NCBI RefSeq assembly: GCF_023053635.1
Contig: NC_086179.1
Location: forward strand, 1,936,001-2,000,000
Source of the DNA: Elgaria multicarinata webbii
Lineage: Eukaryota > Chordata > Lepidosauria > Squamata > Anguidae
Reading direction: 5' to 3'
DNA: 64,000 bases
Shown here: positions 33,401-41,772 of the stretch, piece after piece
How the letters are laid out: each line of letters starts with the position of its first letter
How positions within the stretch are numbered: the stretch's first letter is position 1
The notes under the pieces: generated by a model
The model's input: only the letters and a program-made list of their open reading frames with translations
Database searches by the model: none
What the model was told of the DNA's origin: nothing
Made by a program: the position numbers and the translations under genes

Positions 33401-35603
33401 GGACAACAGAATAGCCAAAAGTGGGATAACAAACAACTCGACATTTATTTATCTAGATCAGCCTTCCTCAACCTGGGGCGCTCCAGATGTGTTGGACTGC
33501 ATCTTCCAGAATGCCCCAGCCAGCTGGCTGGGGCATTCTGGGAGTTGTAGTCCAACACATCTGGAGCGCCCCAGGTTGAGGAAGGCTGATCTAGGGTGTG
33601 GATAATAATCTGTCGTGGTGTGGATAAGGATCAGCATTGAATTGACTCACTCATTCCCCCTTCTCACCCCCCTACGCTACTATCCCATTAGTCTTTGCTG
33701 CTGAAAATCTATCCTTCCAGCTGGACTAGAGTGGCAGCCAACCGCTTTGTCCGTTCTTGCCTTGTGACTCAGTGGCCAACGAAAATTACCAACAGTGGCT
33801 GATGAAATAACCGACGGTGCCCACCACACCACACGATAACTAATGGTGGTTCAAATAGACAAAGCTGCACAGCATTGGTTCTTTGCATGGGTTATTTTGG
33901 TCAAATAACCAACGGTTGGTTAAAAAGCTAGGAGCAGGGCTTTCTCCGCTGTGGCACCCCGGTTGTGGAACGAGCTCCCCAGAGAGGTCCGCTTGGCACC
34001 TACACTGTACTGCTTTCGTCGCCAGCTGAAGACCTTTTTATTCACTCAGTATTTTAACACTTAATTTTAACTTAAATTTAAATTTTACTGTTTTAACTCT
34101 GTATTTTAATCCTATATCAACTTTGCTGTGTGGTTTTATCCTGGTTGCGCTTTTTATACTGTATTTCGTAATTGTGTTTTAAACTGTTGGGTGTTTTACT
34201 CTGGTTTTAATTTTTGTGAACCGCCCAGAGAGCTTCGGCTATTGGGCGGTATAAAAATGTAATAAATAAATAAATAAATAAATAAATAAAGCTCCCTCTA
34301 CGCAACACGAAATCCCATGGTGAGTTAAAGAACCAACTGTTGACTATTTAAACCACCATTGCTTATCGTGTTGTCCGAACCCAGTGAATGTGTTTGCGTT
34401 ACCCATTTCCCACCACACAATGGGCTTGAAGCAATTTAGGGCACAATCCTATCCATGTTTTGACAGAAAAAGTCCTACAACTCCTGCCTAGACATGCATA
34501 GGGGTTGCGCTGTTACAGAGCAGACAAATACAGTAGCCATCGCTACAATACTTCACATTTATGGAATTACAGTTCATTTAAAACAGACTTCCCCATATGA
34601 GCACCATCCAGGTGTGCTGGACTGCAACTCCTGGAATCCCTGAGTCAGAAATGTATTCATTCATTCATTCATTCATTCATTCATTCATTCATTCTAGTTC
34701 TTGGCTGCCTTCCAGGGCTGAAGCCCTCCTAAGGTGACCTACAGCAGTAAGGCAGTGTACAGAAATGCAACTGTGTGGGTTGTTCCTGATGGATGATGTG
34801 CTCCTCCTGCCCCCCCCCATCTCTTGCAGGGCGACAGCGGCGGCCCCCTCATGTGCAGGGAAGCGAGGTCGGAGCGCTTCTGGGTTGTCGGCGCCACCAG
34901 CTGGGGCTCCGGCTGTGCCAGAGCCCGGAGGCCCGGAATCTACTCTTCGACGCAACACTTCCTTGAGTGGATCAAAGGGGTTACCAAGGAGGAGTTCTTC
35001 ACGCCCATTCGCCCCAAACCTGCAAGGCCGACGCCAAAGCCGATACCAAAGCCGACGGCGAAACCGTGGCAGCCCCATATACACCTGCAGGTGACGGGCT
35101 GGCAGCTTCCTTGGTCCAAACCGACTAGGCCAATCCCAACACAGCCGCCTCCCGTGTGGCAGCCGGCCGTCTACCCAACCGCAGCCCCGCAGTTTGTGGA
35201 CTGGTACAACACGCCCCCCACGCCCACAGCACCTCCTTTCTTGACAACCCCTCCCACTTGGCCACAGCCAGTGCAGCAACCGCTGTGGAGCTCCCCGTAT
35301 GTGAACACTCAGTGGTGGGCGACTCCTGCGATAACAAGGCCCCCGCCTCCGCCTCCGCCTCCGCCAGCACTGACTGTACAGCAGTACCAGACGTTGAGCA
35401 AGTGGGGGCTGACTAGACCTACCCCCAGAACGAGGTACCCAGGTCCATCATATGTGGGACAGCAGTACCAGAACTGGAACCTTGGGTTGACCAGGCCGCC
35501 CCCAAGAACAAGGCCACCACCACTAATAACGCAGAAGTGGTACAGGCCCACTGCGCAAGGGGGTTACTATTGGGGCCCAAAGTGGTCCAAGGCCCGCAAC
35601 TAG
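24339..35603 (+). CDS. Acrosin paralogue C (complete gene, 5 exons)
   Basis: Exons 24339-24412, 25951-26154, 28871-29136, 32105-32253 and 34830-35603 join to 488 codons plus TAG, with phases 2-2-1-0. This copy looks the most conventional: Arg before IIGG at the activation site, His57, Asp102, Asp189 (GGIDSCQ), Ser195, Gly216 and Gly226, so it should be an Arg/Lys-specific protease once cleaved. A secretion signal and the [12 protein letters not shown] stub match avian-type acrosin. The tail of about 207 residues is Pro-, Trp- and Tyr-rich, with repeats around GLTRPxPRTR, and ends in a Trp/Lys-rich C-terminus. The large introns (up to 3 kb) carry MIR-like, L3, CR1, GC-rich hAT and SINE insertions. 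Confidence 0.92.
24413..25379. other. Gene C intron 1, first part, with a long pyrimidine repeat
   Basis: The notable content is the (TTC/TCC) tract listed separately. The remainder has no assignable repeat. Confidence 0.45.
24729..24855. repeat. (TTC)n(TCC)n polypyrimidine microsatellite
   Basis: About 125 nt of CTT/CCT triplets with no purine. The poly-Lys/Glu or poly-Phe/Leu readings across it are artefacts. Confidence 0.93.
25380..25832 (-). mobile_element. CR1 LINE 3' region
   Basis: Minus-strand CR1 from the ATAGAATC tail through the RT C-terminus ([22 protein letters not shown]). Confidence 0.88.
25951..26154 (+). CDS. Gene C exon 2: light-chain stub, activation site, His57
   Basis: [12 protein letters not shown], then [17 protein letters not shown] (normal basic cleavage site), [10 protein letters not shown] and AAHCF. 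The acceptor is tttttccag and the donor GTGAGC. Confidence 0.94.
26326..26520 (+). mobile_element. MIR/CORE-SINE-like fragment
   Basis: Contains gtgggtggcctcacacaagc, then gggatagtaatgctcagctc and cagggttatgataaggatta, in the order of the MIR core and 3' region. Old and diverged. Confidence 0.55.
26590..26895 (+). mobile_element. LINE 3' end (gaaccgcccagagagc-type, diverged)
   Basis: A diverged RT C-terminus is followed by gcactacccagacagcctcagagaatgggcagtataaaaatg and AATAAATAAA. Confidence 0.6.
26896..27299. other. Gene C intron 2, nothing recognised
   Basis: AT-rich intronic sequence with no exon or named repeat. Confidence 0.4.
27300..27662. mobile_element. Unclassified interspersed repeat, copy 2
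   Basis: Shares gtgacttgtcctt ... gccatttt ... cagttcctcaaatggcca with 14280-14345. It also has the aggcaccaatttgcccacc wording expected of a hAT-derived end. Confidence 0.5.
27672..27868 (+). mobile_element. L3-like LINE 3' end
   Basis: gtgctatctccagtatttgaggcagtaagc to tttgatgttctta, the same 3' UTR as at 17589-17785. Confidence 0.7.
27869..28870. other. Gene C intron 2, last part
   Basis: No feature assigned. The text around 28320-28520 is distantly like the repeats at 14077 and 27300. Ends at the acceptor ctgctaaag. Confidence 0.4.
28871..29136 (+). CDS. Gene C exon 3: Asp102 exon
   Basis: [20 protein letters not shown], then [10 protein letters not shown] with Asp102, then a VNCSDY sequon, YIQPACLP and HCYVSGWG. 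266 nt, donor GTGAGC in phase 1. Confidence 0.94.
29197..29262 (+). mobile_element. CR1 3' tail
   Basis: gagcagggggttggactcgatgg to attctatgattctatag, only the last 65 bp of a CR1. Confidence 0.8.
29462..29700. mobile_element. Probable interspersed repeat, unclassified
   Basis: The stretch with actgagtcattactgactcttgg, ttttcttggcagg and gtactcattttaccgacctc is wording I associate with a common squamate repeat. No second copy is in the window, so this rests on recall. Confidence 0.35.
29857..30653. mobile_element. GC-rich hAT-like element, complete copy
   Basis: Starts TAGGGGTGTGCACGG and ends GAGCACATCCCTA, short imperfect terminal inverted repeats. The flanks are a perfect 8-bp duplication ATCTCCAC (29849-29856 and 30654-30661), fitting the Ac-group preference nTnnnnAn. 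The interior is over 60 percent GC, with repeated and inverted blocks around cttcaattgagcc and ccaccaggaagtctgg. It encodes no transposase, so non-autonomous. Confidence 0.85.
30662..31837. other. Gene C intron 3, middle, nothing recognised
   Basis: No exon or named repeat. Contains short G/C runs and a CACCC run near 31531-31552. Confidence 0.4.
31838..32072 (-). mobile_element. tRNA-derived CORE-type SINE
   Basis: The minus strand opens agtgtggtgtagtggctaag (A box) and ggttctagtcccc (B box), then gggtgactttgggccagtcac and tcacagagttgttgttgtgaggat, which resembles the MIR core. It ends with an aggcaggatataaatgcaat tail, 35 bp before gene C exon 4. Confidence 0.75.
32105..32253 (+). CDS. Gene C exon 4: S1-pocket exon with Asp189
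   Basis: [23 protein letters not shown] and the ending GGIDSCQ. GAC at 32242-32244 is Asp189. The donor GTACAT is the weakest of the set but keeps phase 0. Confidence 0.93.
32450..32760 (-). mobile_element. CR1 LINE 3' end
   Basis: Minus-strand tail atagaatcatagaatagtagagttgg through the 3' UTR into the coding end (cactctgggaggattgag). Confidence 0.87.
32761..33458. other. Gene C intron 4, nothing recognised
   Basis: No exon or named repeat seen. Confidence 0.4.
33459..33588. mobile_element. CAGCCTTCCTCAACC foldback element, copy 4
   Basis: Full palindrome. Flanks ATCTAGAT (33451-33458) and ATCTAGGG (33589-33596) share 6 of 8 bases, again with CTAG in the middle. Confidence 0.88.
33925..34295 (+). 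mobile_element. LINE 3' end (gaaccgcccagagagc tail)
   Basis: Encodes [19 protein letters not shown], then [16 protein letters not shown], an L2/CR1-superfamily RT C-terminus. The 3' UTR ends ttgggcggtataaaaatg and (AATA)n. Confidence 0.75.
34296..34654. other. Gene C intron 4, last part
   Basis: Nothing recognised before the (ATTC)n repeat. Confidence 0.4.
34655..34694. repeat. (ATTC)n microsatellite
   Basis: Ten ATTC units. Confidence 0.95.
34830..35603 (+). CDS. Gene C exon 5: Ser195 and Pro/Trp tail
   Basis: [20 protein letters not shown], then SWGSGCA and RPGIYSST. The tail starts with PKP repeats, then Pro/Trp-rich text with a run of PPPPPPPP near residue 175 and two related units ending PRTR. 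It stops at TAG. Confidence 0.93.
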   Translation, partial: GDSGGPLMCREARSERFWVVGATSWGSGCARARRPGIYSSTQHFLEWIKGVTKEEFFTPIRPKPARPTPKPIPKPTAKPWQPHIHLQVTGWQLPWSKPTRPIPTQPPPVWQPAVYPTAAPQFVDWYNTPPTPTAPPFLTTPPTWPQPVQQPLWSSPYVNTQWWATPAITRPPPPPPPPPALTVQQYQTLSKWGLTRPTPRTRYPGPSYVGQQYQNWNLGLTRPPPRTRPPPLITQKWYRPTAQGGYYWGPKWSKARN

Positions 35604-36124
35604 CCCAAACAACTTTAGTGCTCCCTTACCCCCAACTTCTGACAGTTGTTTGATATCCTGCCCTGGCCTTACATCCAGCACGCTCTAACTGTATATAAAT
35701 TGGATTCCATCCCTTTCCCTTATCACACACCGAAGCCCAAACAAGATCACAAGAACTGTCTTTCCAGAGTGCAATGATTACCTTCTAAAGTATATATAAA
35801 TATATGTATGTAAATAGATATATGAGTTCTTTTGGCAAGACATGAAAGATGCTATGGAAGGGATGTGGTAGAAACCAAGCCAGCACGGCACGTACAGGTG
35901 ATGCTGACTTCCGAGATTAAACACTCTCTGCTCTTGAGGACCCAAGGACCTCTCGTGCCTGGACTGGAACTAGCAGGCCAAAGCCAAGGGCAATGGATGA
36001 TCCCAACACACCTGGACCGTTTCGGTATTTTGCTCTTGCACACCAAGGTTGTAGTGGGAAGACCTCATGGTTCCATCGCCCAGCAGTCATTCTTCTTTGG
36101 CATCTTTTTGTAATGAACATGAGC

Positions 36125-36130
36125 AATAAA
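36125..36130 (+). terminator. Gene C poly(A) signal candidate
   Basis: AATAAA 522 nt after the stop, with no earlier canonical hexamer in the intervening 3' UTR that I noticed. Confidence 0.5.
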
Positions 36131-36189
36131 TCCGTGTCCTTCTCACACCTGCTTACTCCACTGCATGATATGGAAAACACCCCACATTT

Positions 36190-36290
36190 ACTTATCTATT
36201 CATTCATTAAAAGGTTTGTACCCTGCCTTTCTGTATCAACATTTGAATGTCCAAGGTGGCTTGCAACCATTTGACTAAAACGGAAGGAGG
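36190..36290 (-). mobile_element. LINE/SINE 3' tail
   Basis: The minus strand reads gccaccttggacattcaaatg and agaaaggcagggtacaaacc, a generic LINE 3' terminus. Confidence 0.5.
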
Positions 36291-36939
36291 AATAAACAGA
36301 AAAAAGTAAACAAGCACAACGCAAAAGTGTTATAAAATCAAGCAGCTGTTAGAGGCCTGGCAAAATGAAAAGGTCTTCAGCTTATGGCGAAACATAACTA
36401 GGGTGGGATTAGGTAGTTCCACGCCCTCCGCGCATTGGTAGGGAAGAACCGTTCACACCGACTCCCCAACCACCACACCTTGGACGCTGGTGGGATGTGA
36501 AGGAAGGCCTCTGTGCCCAATGTGTGTGGAAGGGCAAGGTTGTGTGAGATGAGATGGCTCTTAAAACATCCTGCCGCAAGCTGGTTAGGGCTTTAAAAGG
36601 TGATGCCTGGCACCTTTGAACGGAGCCTGGAGATTGCCTGGAAACCAGTGAAGTTCATCATAAAGGGATGTCCCATCCTTGAATAACACAGCTCCAGCTA
36701 GCACTGTGTGGCCACTGCATTTTGAAGTTTCTGAATGCTTCTCAAAGGCAGCTCCACTTAGAAAGTGCCGTAACGGTTGAGTCTCGATGTAAATAAGCAC
36801 TCATGATCGTGGCCAGTTTCTCCTCCTCCAGATGTGGGTGCAGTCGGCACACTGGGCAACTCCCACACAAGAGCAATTGCTGAAGAAGAAGCGGGGTTTG
36901 GGAGGCATTGAATCTTTCAGGCAAACAGTTGGATGGAAA
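36291..36939. other. C-D spacer, possible old repeat
   Basis: The text at 36550-36670 (ggttagggctttaaaaggtgatgcctggcacc) reads like a LINE-derived repeat, but I cannot name it. No gene. Confidence 0.35.
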
Positions 36940-37320
36940 GCGTTACTGAATCTAGGGAAGAGCAAGCTTTGCTGAGGAAAAGTCAGCATGGCTTCTGCAC
37001 AGGAATGACCTGCTAAAGCATCTTCTTAGGATTCTTCGGATTCCCAATAAGCTTGCATGTGTATAGCAAAAACCCAGTAGATATTATATGGTTGGACTTC
37101 AAAAGGCCTTTGACAACATCCCTCACCAAAGGCTCCAGGGAAAATATAGAGATGACGGGATAAGAAGACAGCTCCTCCCGAGGAAAGGGTGAAAATAAAG
37201 GGGCAGGAATTTTTTTTTACAATTGAGGGAGGTATGTAAGGGGTCCTCCAAGTATCTCTTCAGGGAAGGCACTGTTTACCATTCATAGATGATCTGGTAT
37301 AGTAGTAGTAATAGTAGTAT
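36940..37320 (+). mobile_element. CR1-superfamily reverse-transcriptase core relic
   Basis: Degraded reading: SQHGFCTGMTC, then VWLDFKKAFDNIPHQRL (RT motif A) and later DDL-like text. It is not in one open frame. Confidence 0.65.
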
Positions 37321-37348
37321 TTAAAAAACAACAACATATATCTTTTAA

Positions 37349-37473
37349 AATGGGTGGGCAACTTGTGATCCTCCAGACATTTTGGCTTGCAACTCCCCTC
37401 CCCGTTGACTAACTTGGCTAGGGCTGATGTGAGCTATAGGCCAAACATCTGGAGGGCCACAAATTGCCCACCT
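37349..37473. mobile_element. hAT-like foldback (GGTGGGCAACTTGTG type)
   Basis: Ends gggtgggcaacttgtg and cacaaattgcccacctctg, inverted. The interior has ggcttgcaactcccctcc. The right flank is GTTTAAAT, and the left duplication is unclear. Confidence 0.7.
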
Positions 37474-37631
37474 CTGGTTTAAATGGTTGTCATCGTCATC
37501 ATCGTCATTGGAAGGTAGTAGCATTTGCAGGAGAGAAAAAAACTATTTGGGAGAGGGCAGCCAGAGGTACTGCAGGTCATGGTTTTGATCCACATCAACA
37601 AACCAGTTCTAGCAGTTTTAATCTCCATTAT

Positions 37632-37760
37632 AGAATCATAGAATCATAGAATAGCAGAGTTGGAAGGGGCCTACAAGGCCATCGAGCCCAACCCCCTGCT
37701 CACTGCAGGAATCCACCCTAAGGCATCCACCCTAAAGCAATGCAGGAATCCACCCTAAAG
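37632..37760 (-). mobile_element. CR1 3' end
   Basis: Minus-strand tail and partial 3' UTR, with an internal duplication of the aatccaccctaaag segment. Confidence 0.82.
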
Positions 37761-37776
37761 ACGAATGGGTCTTCAT

Positions 37777-38018
37777 TTATTTATTCCATTTCTATCCTGC
37801 CTTTTTACCTCCAAGGAATCCAAGGCGGCGTACATAATCCTCCTCCTCCTCTCCATTTTATCCACACAACAACAACCCTGTGAGGTAGGTTGGGCTGAGA
37901 GTCTATGACTGGCCCAAAGTTGCCCAGTGGGTTTCCATGGCTGAGTGGGGACTAGAACCCGGATCTCCCAACTCCCGGTCCAGTACTTTAGCCACTACAC
38001 CACACTGGCTCTCACAGT
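37777..38018 (-). mobile_element. tRNA-derived CORE-type SINE
   Basis: Same element as 31838-32072, with agccagtgtggtgtagtggc as A box and ggttctagtccccactcagcc as B box on the minus strand. Confidence 0.75.
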
Positions 38019-38419
38019 GCCCATTCAAGACCAAAATATGTGGTTTTGTTGTATTTTGCATTTCAACAGAGAACAATATATTGTTGCTGGGAAAATCCAT
38101 TCCCCTCAGCTACTGTGAGGATTTCAGCTAAGCCCAAAGGCAACCGGGAACTCTCAGGGTGGTGGGGTCGTCGTCGTCGTCAGCATCCCTGTGAGCCAAG
38201 CTCCACTGCACCACTGCTGACTAAATTTGAAGATTTATGCGTTAAAACCTCCCCAGGAACGCAAGGGTTCGTGTCAGGTATTAACGACATGTTGATGTCA
38301 CAGTCACATGCAAGAAATAGTAGCACTGGCATAAAGGCTGTCTGGGAGGCACATTTGGGAACATCTAATCCTGATCAAAGCTGGCATTCTATTAAGCAGA
38401 CACAATTTTTCATAACAGA
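38019..38419. other. C-D spacer, nothing recognised
   Basis: No gene or named repeat. A gtcgtcgtcgtc run lies at about 38167-38180. Confidence 0.4.
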
Positions 38420-40106
38420 ATCCTCTCTAAAGTGGATCCCAACTCCACTTGCATGACATCAGCAAGAATTCATATCCCTTCCTCCCGTCCTTGCTTCACA
38501 TCATTAATTCTTCTCTGTCCTCTGGCTCATTTCCCTCTGCTTTTAAACATGCTACTGTCTCTCCTATTCTCAAAAAACCCACTCTTGATCGACTTTCTCT
38601 GTCTAACTACCGACCTGTCTCTCTGTTGCCCCTTGTCTCAAAGATTCTGGAATGTGTGGTCTACTCTCGCTGTCTTGACTTTCTCTCTAGTAACTCTGCT
38701 CTGGATCCCTTTCAATCTGGATTCCGTCCTTTGCATTCCACTGAAACAGCCCTTACCAAGATCACCAATTATCTTCTCACTGCCAAGTCTAAGGGCCATT
38801 ATTCCGTCCTTATTCTCCTTGATCTAACTGCAGCCTTTGACACGGTTGATCACGATCTTCTCTTAGATTCCCTCCATGACCTTGGACTCTGTGGCTATGT
38901 CTATAACTGGTTCGCCTCCTATCTAGAGGGTCGCTCTTTCAGCGTGTCGGCTAACGGCAGCTCGTCCTCCTCCTTTCCCCTTTCAGTAGGGGTTCCGCAA
39001 GGCTCGGTGCTTGGCCCGCTGCTGTTTTCTCTATACATGCTGCCCTTGGGTAAACTTATTCAATCTCATGGCCTCCAATATCACCTGTATGCCGATGACA
39101 CACAACTATATCTCTCATCTCCTGAACTTTCTCCTGATGTCCACGATCGTATCTCAGCATGTCTTTCAGATATCTCAGCCTGGCTGCTTCATCGCTGTTT
39201 GAAACTCAATATGGCAAAAACTGAACTGCTTGTTTTTCCTCCTAAACCTTCTCCTCATCTCTCATTCTCTCTTACTGTCAACGATGTCACGCTTACTCCG
39301 GTCAAGGAAACTCGTAGCCTAGGCTTTATATTTGATTCCTCGCTCTCCTTTATTCCTCATATCGAGGCAGTAGCTAAATCCTGTCGTTTCTTCCTGTATA
39401 ATATTGCCAGGATTCGACCATTTTTGTCTGTCTCTTCTGCCAAGACTCTCGTTCACGCACTGGTTATCTCTCGGTTGGACTACTGCAACCTCCTCCTCTC
39501 TGGCCTCCCCTCATCTCACATCAGTCCGCTGGTCTCTGTCCACCACTCTGCCGCTAAGATCATCTTCCTGGCCCTCCGCTCTGACCATGTCACTCCGCTT
39601 CTGAAATCTCTTCATTGGCTCCCAATTCACTCCAGAATCCAATATAAACTTCTCCTGTTGACCTTCAAAGCTTTTCACGGTCTAGCTCTGGCCTATCTCT
39701 CCTCTCTCATCTCACACTATTGCCCCGCTCGTGCTCTTCGCTCCTCTGATGCCATGCTTCTTGCCTGCCCAAGGGTCTCTACTTCCCTTACTCGGCTTCG
39801 TCCTTTTTCTTCTGCTGCCCCTCATGCCTGGAATGCTCTTCCAGAACACCTGAGAACTACCAACTCAATCACAGCTTTCAAAACTCAGCTGAAAACTTTT
39901 CTTTTCCCTATAGCTTTTAAACTTTGAGCTTGTTCTGACTCTATACTGTTAGCTTCACCCTTCCCGGTGCCTGTTTGCATTCTCTTTCCCTCCTTACTGT
40001 TTACTACAACTTTATTAGATTGTAAGCCTATGCGGCAGGGTCTTGCTATTTACTGTGTTATCTGTACAGCACCATGTACATCGATGGTGCTATATAAATA
40101 AATAAT
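38420..40106 (+). mobile_element. L2 LINE with long reverse-transcriptase frame
   Basis: An uninterrupted frame at 38449-39927 covers the RT and C-terminal domains: [101 protein letters not shown]. The 3' UTR ends gctatataaataaataat. The 5' half with the endonuclease is missing. About 490 codons open suggests a young insertion. Confidence 0.93.
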
Positions 40107-40495
40107 AATAATAATAATAGAAGGTCCGCAGAGAATGAGGCCACTTGTATCATATATGGTGATTATGTCCTTAAGAAGCAAGATTTTGGTAGCAGAGGGT
40201 TGCATTCTTTGCAATGTGCAAAGCCCCCCTAGGTCATGGTTAAAGCTACCCTCAGTGAGAAAGGCAGTTTCAGTGGCAGTATGGGGAGAACCAGTATGGG
40301 GAGAAAAACCCTTTTTTGAAGATAAAAAACAAAGATGTAAACAAAGATTGTCTCCTGTGATAATTTATGGCGATTATAGATTGTCACAGTCACCATAGAT
40401 TGTCACTGGAGACAATGAACTTGCTAGAGGAAATTCAGCAGACACCGCCTTCTAAAAACCCCCTGAGGAAAGCCTTGTGTCGGGCTGTTTGAAAA
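40107..40495. other. C-D spacer, nothing recognised
   Basis: No gene or named repeat. Confidence 0.4.
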
Positions 40496-40733
40496 TAGAA
40501 TCATAGAATCATAGAATAGCAGAGTTGGAAGGGGCCTCCAAGGCCATGGAGTCCAACCCCCTGCTCAATGCAGGAATCCACCCTAAAGCATCCCTGACAG
40601 ATGCTTGTCCAGCTGCCTCTTGAAGGCCTCTAGTGTGGGAGAGCCCACAACCTCCCTAGGTAACGGATTCCATTGCCGTACTGCTCTAGCAGTAGGGAAG
40701 TTTTTCCTGATGTCCAGCTGGAATCTGGCTTGT
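40496..40733 (-). mobile_element. CR1 3' end
   Basis: Minus-strand tail and 3' UTR, ending abruptly at ggaatctggcttgt. Confidence 0.85.
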
Positions 40734-40762
40734 CAGGATGCAAATAGATTATTTGCATCCTG
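40734..40762. repeat. Perfect short palindrome with two octamer motifs
   Basis: Two inverted 12-bp arms, caggatgcaaat and atttgcatcctg, around a 5-bp loop. Each arm carries the POU octamer ATGCAAAT. Confidence 0.7.
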
Positions 40763-41170
40763 AGAACCCCTTCTTTTTTCTGACCTGGCTCGGATGCTCT
40801 CCTCCTTAGTAAGATGTTTATTAGGAGCAACCAAAATGCAACAAAAGAGTGTGCCAGCTTTCGAGACACAGCCGGCCTTTATGTTTTCAGAAATGGGAGT
40901 CAGCTATTGCTTCTTTGCTCCAGAATTCGGATACCTTTAACACCTACCAGTGATGAATTAATTCACTCTTCAGCCTCCATCTTGAGACTTGAGTCTGAGC
41001 TGCAGAATTTATGGCCACAACATCTGACCTGGCCTAACCTTTCTACTTCTTTTGCTTTCCCTACCCACCCACTATTTTTGCACCATTTGGCTTGATGAAG
41101 GGTTTTGGAGAACCTGAAAGCTTGCATAGCTTTTGGTGGCATTTTCGTTGGTCATAATACAGGCGTTGCC
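40763..41170. mobile_element. Unclassified interspersed repeat
   Basis: The end ggcttgatgaagggttttgg, aacctgaaagcttgcatagc and gttggtcataatac is wording typical of a widespread amniote repeat 3' end. The class is unknown to me. Confidence 0.4.
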
Positions 41171-41579
41171 CAACTCTGGATTTTACTTTTTTTTCCCCCA
41201 GGACCAAGAATTCACACTTTCGTCTACATTCCCAGTAGCTAGCCCAAGTTCAAGCAGTTGTTGTCCCTTATAAATGGGTGAGCCTTTGCTTTTGGCATGT
41301 GGCCTGGTGCCTCTATTCATATTGTTATGTCTTTGAGGTTGGCCTGAACGACCTTTCAGGGGTCCCTTATAGCCCAGTGCGCTTGACTGCAAAGAAACCC
41401 AGGATCCTGTTCAGCTGGGGATTCTTGACTGTAAGATTTCCCATGACCTATTCTAAGGAAACTGAGCCCTGGGTCAGAGTTGGAACCCCTGAAACATTTC
41501 ACTGCTTGCATCTGCATAACAATATTAGTATTAGTTGCCCATTCCAAAGAAAAAAAGAACTTTGGTGAAGCGGGCTGTG
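41171..41579. other. Upstream of gene D
   Basis: Nothing recognised until the D/E-shared promoter region begins at about 41555. Confidence 0.4.
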
Positions 41580-41641
41580 TGAGGTCAGATGGCCGATGTG
41601 CTGTCTGGATGGAACCTGTATACATACATTTTATGATGTCA
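41580..41641 (+). promoter_or_regulatory. Gene D proximal promoter: TGAGGTCA and TGATGTCA
   Basis: TGATGTCA at 41634-41641 is 65 bp before the ATG. An upstream TGAGGTCA (41580-41587) corresponds to a second TGATGTCA in gene E. The CCAAT position seen in B and C reads gtctggatgg here. Confidence 0.62.
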
Positions 41642-41698
41642 CGAATTCTAAGGAAAAACGTGGCGGCGGAGGTAGCACCTGGAGCATCTGCAAGAAGG

Positions 41699-41772
41699 AT
41701 GAGATGGCTGCTCTTCCCAATCCTGGTCCTTGCCGCTTTCCAGCCCACGCGTGCCAACGTCATGACCTGCGA
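41699..41772 (+). CDS. Gene D exon 1: signal peptide
   Basis: [19 protein letters not shown] then NVMTC. The ATG matches gene E in sequence and context (aaggATGAGATGG). The donor is GTAAGT, phase 2. Confidence 0.88.
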
